From contig OZ245787.1 in assembly GCA_965228015.1 (NCBI GenBank), positions 558,001 to 622,000 on the forward strand: a DNA stretch of 64,000 nt, given 5' to 3'. The notes under the pieces were generated by a model, which was not told the origin of the DNA, did not search any database, and saw only the letters and a program-made list of their open reading frames with translations. This DNA comes from SKKY01 sp965228015 (GTDB lineage Bacteria; Bacillota; Peptococcia; Peptococcales; SKKY01). Every line of letters begins with the position of its first letter. Position 1 is the stretch's first letter. Both the position numbers and the translations under genes were made by a program. Shown in pieces: positions 28,494 through 37,678 of this stretch.

Positions 28494-29163
28494 AAAACAA
28501 CTCGCTTTGACAATAATTTTGTTTTTTTTCGGTATTCTTGTTACAACACAATACCGTTCCCATGTCAGCTCCTACAGTGACCTGGAAAATCAGGAACAAG
28601 AATATCTGGCAACAACGGCCCGGGAACTAACTGCCAAAAAAAGACTTATTGACAGTGAAATAACTGAACTAGAAAGACGTCTTTATGAGCTGGAAAATTC
28701 AAATTCTTCTAGTAAAGTAATTGTTGAAAATCTGTCTGCAGAAATAAACAATCTTCGTAAAATTAATAGTACAGGTCCAGTAAAAGGACCGGGAATAATA
28801 TTAACAATTGATAACAGCTCCCCTGTTATTTATACAGATTTAGTAAAAATAATAAACGAATTACGGAATTCAGGAGCCGAAGCAATAAGTGTTAATGATA
28901 TCAGAGTAACTTCAAGAACATATTTTTATCAATCTGATGAAACTTACCAGATGACAATTAATACAAATCTTCTTGATCCTCCATACTCTGTAAAAGCTTT
29001 GGGCAATCCACAAGTTTTAAAAACGGGAATCGAACTTCCTGGAGGAATTATTGATAATCTTAAGTTGTTTGGAATATATCCAGAAATTAAAACAATACCT
29101 GAAATATCACTACCTGGGACAGATTCAATCCCTTCATATTCATACGCAAAAGAGATAAACTAG
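28486..29163 (+). CDS. DUF881 family protein 2
   Basis: 225 codons starting ATG 28486 inside the end of sbp. Same architecture as the gene at 27392: membrane anchor (about 5-22), coiled coil (about 30-90), and a DUF881 domain with GPVKGPGIILTIDN, DLVKIINELRNSGAEAISVNDIR and TINTNLLDPPYSVKALGNP. Probably paralogous to the first, and both may form hetero-oligomers with Sbp; that is inference. Intact. Confidence 0.87.
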   Translation: MNKKQLALTIILFFFGILVTTQYRSHVSSYSDLENQEQEYLATTARELTAKKRLIDSEITELERRLYELENSNSSSKVIVENLSAEINNLRKINSTGPVKGPGIILTIDNSSPVIYTDLVKIINELRNSGAEAISVNDIRVTSRTYFYQSDETYQMTINTNLLDPPYSVKALGNPQVLKTGIELPGGIIDNLKLFGIYPEIKTIPEISLPGTDSIPSYSYAKEIN

Positions 29164-29184
29164 GTTTAAACCAGAGGTGTTCTT

Positions 29185-30255
29185 ATGATTCAGCAGGGAG
29201 ACAATTTAATTTTCAAAGCTAAGAACAATGTATTTACTGAAGTCTATAAAACTACTGCAATTAGTGTGGATGATGATTTTATTTATCTTGAAGTCCCAAT
29301 GTTTAATGGACAGCCTGTTCTTCCTAAAGAAGGTACAATGTTTTATTTGTTTAATCAAAGAACCCGGGAAGAACATGTTACTGAACTAGTTGAAAAACAA
29401 ATATCTCCTGAAATGTACTTGAAAATTAAAAAACCTTTTTATAAAAAAGGTAACCGGACCAAATTCATCTCTGTTGCCAGTGGTAAGGATGGAGTTGGAA
29501 AAACGAGTTTTTCTATCAATCTTGCAGTAGCATTAAGTCAAAAAGGCTATAATACTTTTCTTTTAGATGCAGATATAGGTATGGCAAATGTAGATATATT
29601 AATGAACTTACGTTCAAAATATACAATAAAAGATATCGTTGATAACGATATAAATATTCTGGAAACAGTTCTCCAGGGACCTGGAGAAGTTAATGTAATG
29701 CCAGGAGGTTCTGGCTTTAAAGACCTGGCTAATATTGATATTTGGAAATTTAACAAATTGATTAACAGTTTTAATGACCTTGAGAAATTTGCTGATTTTA
29801 TAATTATTGATACTGGTGCCGGTATTTCTAATAATGTTATTAATTTTCTTCTGGCAAGTAATGAGGTTCTGGTAATAACCACTCCCGAGCCCCACTCTAT
29901 TACCGATGCCTACGCCCTGATAAAAACAATTGATGAAACTGATCCGGGAATTATGATTAAATTAATAATAAACAAAGTTGAAAGTCCCGAAGAAGCAAAC
30001 TTTATTTCATCAAAAATAATAAATGTAGCCAAACAAAATTTAAAAATAAAAATTTTAAAATATGATTTTATTATGGAAGGTCTGGCTGTAAGCTAATCAT
30101 AAAAAAGCGCCGGCCTTTTTATGATTAGCGAATTTGATTCACCTGCTTCTCAGTGTGTTGAAAATATAAGTAACCTTATAATAAATAAGCCATATTCTGA
30201 GCCTGTACTTAAAAAAAGTTTTTCTGAAAGATTAAAAGAAGTATCCAACCGTTAA
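29185..30255 (+). pseudogene. PilZN-FlhG/MinD-type ATPase, broken by a hairpin insertion-replacement
   Basis: Residues 1-95 resemble the YcgR N-terminal (PilZN) domain (GDNLIFKAKNNVF, DDDFIYLEVPMFNGQPVLPKEG, FYLFNQRTRE). Residues 96 on are a FlhG/YlxH MinD-like ATPase: the Walker A is ASGKDGVGKTSF, with Asp in place of the usual Gly, then LLDADIGMANVDI, IIIDTGAGIS and VITTPEPHSITDAYALIK. TAA at 30094-30096 follows GLAVS; the frame resumes after the hairpin as FMISEFDSPASQCVENIS and ends at 30255. FlhG sets flagellar number with FlhF; no other flagellar gene is in the window. Two lesions (Walker A change and stop) make function unlikely. Confidence 0.8.
30092..30129. repeat. 14-bp hairpin at the flhG break
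   Basis: gctaatcataaaaa (30092-30105) pairs perfectly with 30116-30129 around agcgccggcc. The right arm encodes the expected FMIS. The left arm replaces residues expected between VS and KKRRPF and supplies two stop codons. Confidence 0.85.
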
Positions 30256-30309
30256 CCAAAATAAAGGGCAACGCTTTTTATTTTAAAAGCGTTGCCCTTT
30301 ATTTTGGTT
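30254..30309. terminator. 25-bp bidirectional-type terminator hairpin
   Basis: Perfect arms 30254-30278 and 30285-30309 with the core AAAGGGCAACGCTTTT, loop tatttt. It begins in the flhG stop codon, so it ends the DUF881-flhG operon. The last four bases of the right arm are the first four of the ISL3 copy B end, so the element abuts the hairpin base. Confidence 0.85.
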
Positions 30310-31693
30310 CTTTGTCAAATGTTGGGGTAACCCAATTAGATTAGATTCCATGAGTACCGCATTGAAAAATGCGGTACTTTTTTAAATTGTTTTTAGTTCA
30401 TTACGTGCATTATTCTGTTTTTGAATCTCCAAAAATTTCTTACACCATAAGCATTTCTTTTTAAAACCTTAATTTTGTTGTTAACTCCTTCTGTATATCC
30501 GTTAGTATAAGTACAAGTAAATGAATTAAGAATATATTTCTGCCAGTTGAAAATGGTTCTGGAGCATTTATCGAATTCTTCAAGCTCACAGGACATAACA
30601 AACATATACCAGGCTTTCAAATTCTTTTTTGCACTTTCTAAATCACTGCTGTCAACAAAGTTATAAAATTTTTCTTTTAACATATAAGCTTTTTGCAGTT
30701 TCTCAGAAGTAGCAAGCATAACGTTTACCTGGTCAATTTCTTCAGGAGTTAAATACTTCATTCTTTTTAAGAGAAGGGAGCGACTTCTTTTGAAATATCT
30801 TCGCCTTTCCTTGGCAAATTTCTTTTGCTCATCTTTCCTAATTCTTTCAAATGCCCAAGTGACCTGCCTAATGAAATGGAATTTATCGATAATGATAGTT
30901 GCATTTTTAAAATATGTTTCAATAATATCCTTGTAAGGTTGCCACATATCCATAATGAAGTATTTTACTTTATCCCTGTCATTGAATTTCCTGAAATAGT
31001 CCGATAAAATGTGTTGTTCTCTTCCGTGAAGAATATCAAGTACCTTCTTGTTTTGGGGATCAGTTAATATGCACTGGTACTTTTTTACCCCCGGCATTAC
31101 CTTTAAATTCATCAATAGAGATTACTTCGGGCAATTTTGTTAGGGAATAGTTTATGAATCTAAAAAGCCTGAGAGCCGTTGATGGTGAAATATTATTCTC
31201 TTTGGCAATATCAGATACAGAGTAAACATTTTTCATTCGAGTAATTATGTATTTTATCAGCCTGCTGGTCATTCTTTGATAGCGGGGGAGAAAATCATTT
31301 TTTTCGTAGAATTTTTTATTGCAGTGATTACAAACGTACCTTCTTTTTTTGTAGTAAAGGTAGGTTTTCTTCCTTGAGATGGAAATATCTTTTATCATTT
31401 GAATTCTGTAATCATGAACTTTACTGGTTTGTTGATGGCATTTGGGGTAATTGTGAGTTTTAATCTCCAGAGAAAAAGAAAAGGACATTGAATCAGAAGA
31501 AGTTTCTAATTGTTCTAAAATTATCCCTTTAAAACCAATTAATTTTTTAATATGATAGTTATCACAGAGCATAAGTAAATTCTTCCTTAGATTACAGTGG
31601 GCGTTCTCTAATATGGATTTACCCAATGCTCTGTATTTTTTCGCAAAAAAATGTCAGAATGGTTTTTACCACCCCAACATTTATTGTAGAACC
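30306..31693 (-). mobile_element. ISL3-family element, copy B
   Basis: 1388 bp, inverted relative to copies A and C, with the same GGTTCT...AAATGTTGGGGT ends. Flanks tttatttt and ctggaatt show no target duplication. It separates the flhG terminator from leuB, whose stop lies 29 bases beyond the element. Against copy C it shows ten substitutions, all transitions, and two one-base homopolymer insertions. Confidence 0.92.
30393..31572 (-). pseudogene. ISL3 transposase, copy B, frameshifted
   Basis: Start ATG 31570-31572, here after AAGGAAG instead of the AAGGAGG of the other copies (G to A in the ribosome-binding site). The N-terminal half with the zinc finger (RRYVCNHCNKKF) and helix-turn-helix is open down to FKGNAGGKK. 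One extra A in the run at 31081-31086, beside a C-to-T change, moves the frame just before YQCILTDPQNK. The remaining 240 codons are open and carry the DDE-domain motifs. Functional alleles of both halves exist in copies A and C. Confidence 0.9.
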
Positions 31694-31721
31694 CTGGAAT
31701 TTTTTTATACTCTATATAAGT

Positions 31722-32770
31722 TTATATTTCTTTACAAACAAGTTCTGTAAATTCTTTTTTACCAACTTTTTCGCTGTCCTTACCAGCAACATCTCCCGTT
31801 GCATAACCTTTTACCAGTACTTTCTTTACAGCCTCTTCTATTTCCTTAGCAATATCATCTTCATTAAAAGAATTTCTAAGCATCATAGCTGCGGATAAAA
31901 TAGTTGCAATAGGATTAGCTTTATCTTGACCTGCAATATCAGGAGCTGATCCGTGGGCAGGTTCATAAAGATTTATTTTTCCCCCAAGGCTTGCTGAAGG
32001 AAGCATCCTTAAAGATCCGGCTATACTCGCTGCTTCATCTGACAAAATATTCCCAAACATATTCTCAGTTACAATTACATCAAATTGTTTTGGATTAATT
32101 ATAAGCTGAATTGATGCATTGTCCACATACAAATGTTCTACTTTTACCTGAGGGTAATTTACAGCTACTTCTTCAACTACCTCTCTCCAAAGTCTTGAAG
32201 TTTCCAATACATTGGCCTTATCAATAGAATGAATTAATTTTTTCTTTTCATTGCCATTTCAAAAGCTTCAATCACAATACGCTTTATTTCTTCTTTTGAA
32301 TAGGAGATTGTATCATAGGCTTCATCACCATCTCTGCCTTTTTTACCAAAATATGCTCCACCTGTAAGTTCTCTTAAAATAATAAGATCTACGCCCTCTA
32401 AATATTCAGGTTTCCAGGCAACCATATCTGCAAGCACAGGGAAATATTTAACTGGCCTTACATTACAATATAATCCAAGTCTTTTTCTTATTTCCGAAAG
32501 TCCAGTTTCTGGTCTTAAAGTTCTTTCTACCTTATCCCCTTTTGGGCCACCAACAGCTCCAAGGAGAATAGCATCAGAATTTTGAACTATTTCCCAGGTT
32601 TCATCGGGAAAAGGTTTCCCGTATTTGTCTATACCAGCCCCGCCAAAATCTGCTTCTTCAAAGGACATCTCTAAATTATATTTTTCAGAAACCCTGTAAA
32701 GTACTTTTAAAGCTGAGTCTACGATTTCCTTACCAATTCCATCTCCAGGTAAAACAGCTATTTTATACAA
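31722..32770 (-). pseudogene. leuB: 3-isopropylmalate dehydrogenase, frameshifted
   Basis: Third step of leucine synthesis: oxidative decarboxylation of 3-isopropylmalate with NAD. YKIAVLPGDGIGKEIVDSALKVL opens it; LLGAVGGPKGDKVERTLRPETGLSEIRKRLGLYCNVRPVK and ILRELTGGAYFGKKG are recognisable. The frame breaks in a six-A run at 32238-32243 (one A short) after FEMAMKRK; the other frame continues LIHSIDKANVLETSRLWREVVEEVA, FDVIVTENMFGNILSDEAA and YEPAHGSAPDIAGQDKANP. One lesion only. Last gene of the ilv-leu operon. Confidence 0.93.
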
Positions 32771-33265
32771 TTACTTCACCTGGCCTTTCACATAATTTAA
32801 CAAGTTACCTTTAGCAATTATTTCTTTAATAAACTCTGGGAAAACCTCTGTTTTATATGTTTTTCCTTTAGCAAGATTTACAAGTTCACCAGTATCAACA
32901 TCTATTTTCAACTCATCCCCATGGTCAATTTCATCAACTGCATCTGGTGCAGTAACAATGGATAATCCGATATTAATTGCATTTCTGTAAAAAATTCTGG
33001 CAAAGCTTTTCGCCACTACAACACTTATTCCCGCGGCTTTAATTGCTATTGGAGCATGTTCTCTTGAACTACCACAACCAAAATTTTTACCTGCTACAAG
33101 AATATCTCCCTGAGAAATAACATTAGCAAAATTTTCAATAACATTTTCCAGACAATGTTCCCTCATATTTTCATCACTGGCATCATTCAGGTATTTTGCA
33201 GCAATTATTAAATCAGTATCTACATCATTTCCTACTTTCCATGCTTTTCCCTGATAATTTGTCAT
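32771..33265 (-). CDS. leuD: 3-isopropylmalate dehydratase small subunit
   Basis: Swivel-domain partner of LeuC. 164 codons: YQGKAWKVGNDVDTDLIIAAKYLN, GDILVAGKNFGCGSSREHAPIAIKAAGISVVVAKSFARIFYRNAINIGL are diagnostic. Starts 1 base after the corrected leuC stop and ends flush with leuB. Open and well conserved, but LeuC has lost its frame and cluster motif, so it is probably an orphan subunit. Confidence 0.95.
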   Translation of the reverse strand: MTNYQGKAWKVGNDVDTDLIIAAKYLNDASDENMREHCLENVIENFANVISQGDILVAGKNFGCGSSREHAPIAIKAAGISVVVAKSFARIFYRNAINIGLSIVTAPDAVDEIDHGDELKIDVDTGELVNLAKGKTYKTEVFPEFIKEIIAKGNLLNYVKGQVK

Positions 33266-34533
33266 TTATTTTACCTCCTCAGGTGAACTGATTTTCCCTG
33301 TTATTGCTGAAGCTGCTGCTATAGCAGGATTTGAAAGATATGCTTCACTTTCCACATGCCCCATTCTGCCAACAAAATTTCTGTTTGTTGTAAAAACAGC
33401 TTTTTCACCTTTAGCTAAATACCCATATATCTACCTAAACAAAGTCTGCAGGTTGGTGCACTAAAAACTCCTCCTGCATCAATAACAATATCAACAATAC
33501 CTTTTTTTATACATTCCTTGCATACTTCCTGAGTTCCGGGAATTACAATTAGTCTCACATGTGGGGCAACTTTTTTACCTTTTAGAATATTTGCCACTAT
33601 CTCCATATCTTCAAATCTGCCATTAGTACATGATCCAATTACAGACTGATCAATTACTATATCTTCTTTAATATCATAAATTGATTTTGTGTTTGAAGGA
33701 AGATGAGGAAAAGCAACTTGAGGAATAAGCTCTGCAAAGTCAATTTCTACTTCCATAGAGCAAACAGCATCAGGATCACTTTCATATACTGTATATTCTC
33801 CTTGAAATCTATCTTTTATATATTCCATTGTTAACTCATCTACTGGGAATATTCCTATTTTTTGCCCAGCTTCAATTGCCATATTTGCAATAGTCTGACG
33901 ATCATCCATGGATATATATTGAAGACCATCTCCTGTAAATTCAAGTGCCTGATATCTGGCTCCATCAACACTAATTTTTCCAATTAAATATAAAATTACA
34001 TTTTTTCCGGAAACCCATGGATCTTTTGGTTTGTTTTTCACAATAACCTTAATAGACTCTGGGACTCTAAACCAGGTTTCACCTGTAGCCATTGCTGCAG
34101 CTACATCAGTGCTGCCAACTCCTGTTGAAAAAGCTCCTAAAACACCATAAGTACAGGTGTGAGAGTCTGCACCAATAATAAGCTGCCCTGGTCCGACTAT
34201 ACCTTGTTCCGGAAGCAAACAATGCTCTACTCCCATTCTTCCCACTTCAAAATAATGAGTAAGATTTTGTTCCATAGCAAATTCTCTCAGCTCTTTACAC
34301 TGTTGAGCAGATTGAATATCTTTATTTGGCGCAAAGTGATCAGGTACCATTACTACTTTATCTTTATCAAAAACTTTTTCAGTTTCAAGCTTCCTGAATT
34401 CTCTTATAGCTACAGGGTCTGTAATATCATTGCTTAGTACGATATCTGTCTTTGCATTTATTAAATCCCCTGGCTTTACTGATTCCAGTCCCGCATGGGC
34501 AGCAAGAATCTTTTCAGTCATAGTCATTCCCAT
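33266..34533 (-). pseudogene. leuC: 3-isopropylmalate dehydratase large subunit, frameshift and damaged Fe-S motif
   Basis: Aconitase-type subunit. MTEKILAAHAG, ADSHTCTYGVLGAFSTGVGSTDVAAAMATGETWFRVP with the first cluster Cys, and VIGSCTNGRFEDM are intact. The second cluster segment reads APTCRLCLGRYMGI where the family has C-G-P-C-L-G-G: Gly to Arg, Pro to Leu and Gly to Arg, each one transition. Immediately after, a three-T run (33417-33419 on the plus strand) lacks one base and the frame ends. LAKGEKAVFTTNRNFVGRMGHVESEAYLSNPAIAAASA continues in the next frame to a TAA at 33266-33268. Also DITDPVAI has Asp for the usual Gly/Ala. Confidence 0.92.
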
Positions 34534-34553
34534 TTTTTTACTTCCCTTTTCAA

Positions 34554-36070
34554 CTATATTTTTTCATAATTTAAAGCTTTATTAATACCATTTGCATAGG
34601 AACGGGCACTTGCTTCAATTATATCAACGCTTATACCTTTTCCTATAAATACTCTTCCCTTATAACGAACCTTAGTTAAAACTTCACCCTGGGCATCTTT
34701 ACCGGAAGTAATTGAGTTTATTTTATAATCTTCAAGAACAAATTCTCCATTTACAATTGAATTTATTGCTTTATATATAGCCTCAATAGGGCCTTTTCCT
34801 GGCTCTGCTTTTTCTATAAGCTCATCATCAAGCTTTAAACCTACTGTAGCTGTTGCAGATATATTTGTCCCAGAAGAAACATGAAGATACTTAAATTCAT
34901 AAATTTCGTCTTCTTTAAGAATTTCTTCATCCACAAGAGCAATAAGGTCTTCATCTTTAATTTCTTTTTTCTTATCACATAAATCTTTAAATCTGGCGAA
35001 AAGATTATTTAATCTATCACCCTCTATTTCATAACCCAGCTCCATTAGCTTTGCTTTAAAACCGTTTCTTTCAGAGTGCTTACCAAGTACAAGAGCATCT
35101 GCAGGAACACCAATCATTTCAGGATCCATAATTTCGTAAGTCTCTCTGTTTTTAAGCATTCCATCTTGATGAATTCCGGACTCATGGGCAAAAGCATTCT
35201 TACCGACGATTGCTTTATTTGGTGAAATAGCAATCCCTGTAAGTCTGCTGACTAAATTACTGGATCTGTAAATTTCTTCTTTAATAATATTTGTTTCTTT
35301 ATTGTAATAGTCTCCTCTTGTAAAAAGGGCCATAACTAGTTCTTCCATGGAAGCATTACCAGCTCTTTCTCCAAGACCATTAACAGTTGTTTCTACCTGA
35401 GTTGCCCCATTTTGAATTGCCGCCAAAGAATTCGCAACTGCCAAACCTAAATCATTATGACAATGTACACTAATTCTGGCTTTTTCTATATTTGGGGTGC
35501 CTTCTTTAATGCTTTTTATAAATGCACCATACTCTTTTGGAATGGCATATCCAACTGTATCAGGAATATTAATAGTTGTAGCCCCAGCATCAATTACTTG
35601 TTCAAACAATTCACATAAAAATGGCACTTCACTTCTGAAGGCATCTTCAGCTGAGAATTCAACATTTTCCATATAGTTTTTTTGCATGTTTTACTGCTTT
35701 TACTGCAGCCTCAATTACTGCTTGTGGCTCCATTTTTAATTTATATTTCATATGAATGGGACTTGTTGCTATAAAAGTATGAATTCTAGGTCTCTTAGCA
35801 TTTTTAATTGCTTCCCAGCTATCTGTCGATATCCGCAAAATTCGCTCTGCTTAATCCTGCTACTTCTGCATTTTGAACTACTTCCGCAACTGCCTTAACT
35901 GCTTCAAAATCTCCAATAGAAGCTATAGGAAATCCAGCTTCAATATAATCTACACCTAACTTATCAAGTTGCTTTGCAATAATAATTTTCTCTTTAATGT
36001 TTAAACTTACTCCCGGGGTTTGTTCCCCATCTCTTAATGTGGTATCAAAAATGTATATTTTATTGTCCAC
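34554..36070 (-). pseudogene. leuA: 2-isopropylmalate synthase, two frameshifts
   Basis: First committed step of leucine synthesis. GTG 36068-36070 sits 9 bases after AGGAGG and gives DNKIYIFDTTLRDGEQTPGVSLN, with the metal Asp. The frame breaks near 35819-35824 (one extra base) after ANFADID; WEAIKNAKRPRIHTFIATSPIHMKYKLKM continues in another frame, and a seven-A run at 35677-35683 has one A too many before NYMENVEFSAEDAFRSE. The C-terminal 377 codons are open, with NIPDTVGYAIP, ISVHCHNDLGLAVANSLAAI, GLGERAGNASMEE and the regulatory domain that binds leucine. Confidence 0.92.
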
Positions 36071-36091
36071 TTTAACCAGCCTCCTGTTTGA

Positions 36092-36123
36092 AAAATAACG
36101 GGACAACTTTGTCCCGTTATTTT
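36092..36123 (-). terminator. hairpin between ilvC and leuA
   Basis: Perfect 15-bp inverted repeat (36092-36106, 36109-36123; core AACGGGACAA), with T-rich flanks on both strands, just upstream of the leuA start region. It could terminate or attenuate between ilvC and leuA. No tRNA-binding T-box features were found beside it. Confidence 0.65.
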
Positions 36124-36141
36124 GTCATATTATTTAAGTGC

Positions 36142-37134
36142 TTACTTTTTTAACCAGGACATGCTGTTTCTGAGGTTTCTTCCTACTTCTTCAATTAAAT
36201 GATTATCATCAATTCTCTTTAATGCATTATATTTTGGTCTTTTTGCAATATTGTCAAGAAGCCATTCTTTTGCGAATACTCCGGTTTGAATATCTTTTAA
36301 AACTGCCTTCATTTCTTTTCTTACATCTTCGTTGATAAGTCTTTTACCAACGATTAAATCTCCAAATTCAGCTGTATCACTAATTGAGTAACGCGTATTG
36401 GCAATTCCGCCTTCATACATTAAATCAACAATTAATTTTAATTCATGAAGACATTCGAAATATGCAATTTCAGGCTGATATCCAGCTTCAACTAAAGTGT
36501 CAAAACCTGCTCTTACAAGCTCAGTCATACCACCACAAAGAACAGCCTGCTCACCAAATAAGTCAGTTTCAGTTTCTTCTGCAAATGTAGTTTCAATTAA
36601 ACCCGAACGAGTACAACCAACACCTTTACCAAATGCTAATGCTCTTTTTTGACAGTTTCCAGTTGCATCTTGTTCAATAGCAATAAGACCTGGTACAGCC
36701 TGACCTTTAACATAAAGTCTTCTTACCATGTGACCAGGACCCTTAGGAGTGATCATAAATACATCTACATCTTCTGGTGGGTTAATTTGTTTAAAGTGAA
36801 TGTTGAATCCATGAGAAAAGGACAAAGCATTTCCAGGCTTTAAATTTGGTTTAATATCTTTTTCATAAACATCACCTTGGTACTCATCAGGAAGAAGAAT
36901 ATGAATAATGTCAGCTTTAGCACAAGCTTCAGCTATAGGATGAACTTCTAAACCATCTTCTTTTGCCTGAGCAACAAATTTTGAACTTGGTCTTAAACCT
37001 ACAATAATATCAAGACCACTGTCCTTCATATTTTAAGCCTGAGCATGTCCCTGACTTCCATATCCAAGAACTGCAATAATCTAACCCTTTAAATCTTCCA
37101 TATTTGCATCATTGTCATAATAAATTTTTAGCAT
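36142..37134 (-). pseudogene. ilvC: ketol-acid reductoisomerase, two in-frame stops
   Basis: Second step of valine/isoleucine synthesis. ATG 37132-37134 reads LKIYYDNDANMEDLKG, TAG (37081-37083), IIAVLGYGSQGHAQA, TAA (37033-37035), NMKDSGLDIIVGLRPSS. Relatives have K/Q at the first and commonly Q or L at the second (HAQAQN). Both stops are one C-to-T step from Gln. The next 295 codons are open: HGFNIHFKQI, MITPKGPGHMVRR, LIETTFAEETETDLFGEQAVLCGG and the C-terminal helical domain KLIVDLMYEGGI. The stops flank the GxGxxG NADPH loop, so an internal start would remove the cofactor site. Confidence 0.92.
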
Positions 37135-37177
37135 TGAAATGCCTCCTTATAATATATAAATAAAAAATTTAAAATTT

Positions 37178-37678
37178 TCATCTTTCTTTTTGGCCTCTAA
37201 CCATTGAAATATGACCTGTTCTTGAAAACTCAATAATTCCAAAAGGTTTAAATGTATCTATCATAGCTTTAATTTTTGTTTCATCACCTGTTGCTTCGAC
37301 AATCAAAGATTTTCTTCCAATATCCAGTATTCTTACTCTGAAAATATTAGCTAATTCAATAATTTCGACCCTTGTGCCTGTTTCAACTGCTACTTTAATT
37401 AATAACAGCTGCCGTGCTACTGTTTCCTTCCCGGTAATATCTGTTACTTTTAGAACATCCACCATTTTATTTAACTGCTTAACTACCTGCTCGATTACTT
37501 TATCATCTCCAGCTACAACAATGGTGGGTCTGGAAATTACCGGATCTTCTGTTTCACTGGCAATAAGACTAATAATATTGTAACCTCTTCTTGAAAAAAG
37601 GCTGGTAACTTTAGTTAAAACTCCGGGGCTATTCTCTACCATAACGACTAGTGTGTGTATTCTGCTGCTTTCACTCAT
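37178..37678 (-). CDS. ilvN: acetolactate synthase small (regulatory) subunit
   Basis: 166 codons with the ACT domain start IHTLVVMVENSPGVLTKVTSLFSRRGYNI and the second domain QLLLIKVAVETGTRVEIIELANIFRVRILDIG, ending SRTGHISMVRGQ. Binds valine for feedback control of IlvB. Its start overlaps the ilvB stop. Open and conserved, but the catalytic subunit is broken. Could be called ilvH; the names are used interchangeably in Bacillota. Confidence 0.93.
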   Translation of the reverse strand: MSESSRIHTLVVMVENSPGVLTKVTSLFSRRGYNIISLIASETEDPVISRPTIVVAGDDKVIEQVVKQLNKMVDVLKVTDITGKETVARQLLLIKVAVETGTRVEIIELANIFRVRILDIGRKSLIVEATGDETKIKAMIDTFKPFGIIEFSRTGHISMVRGQKER

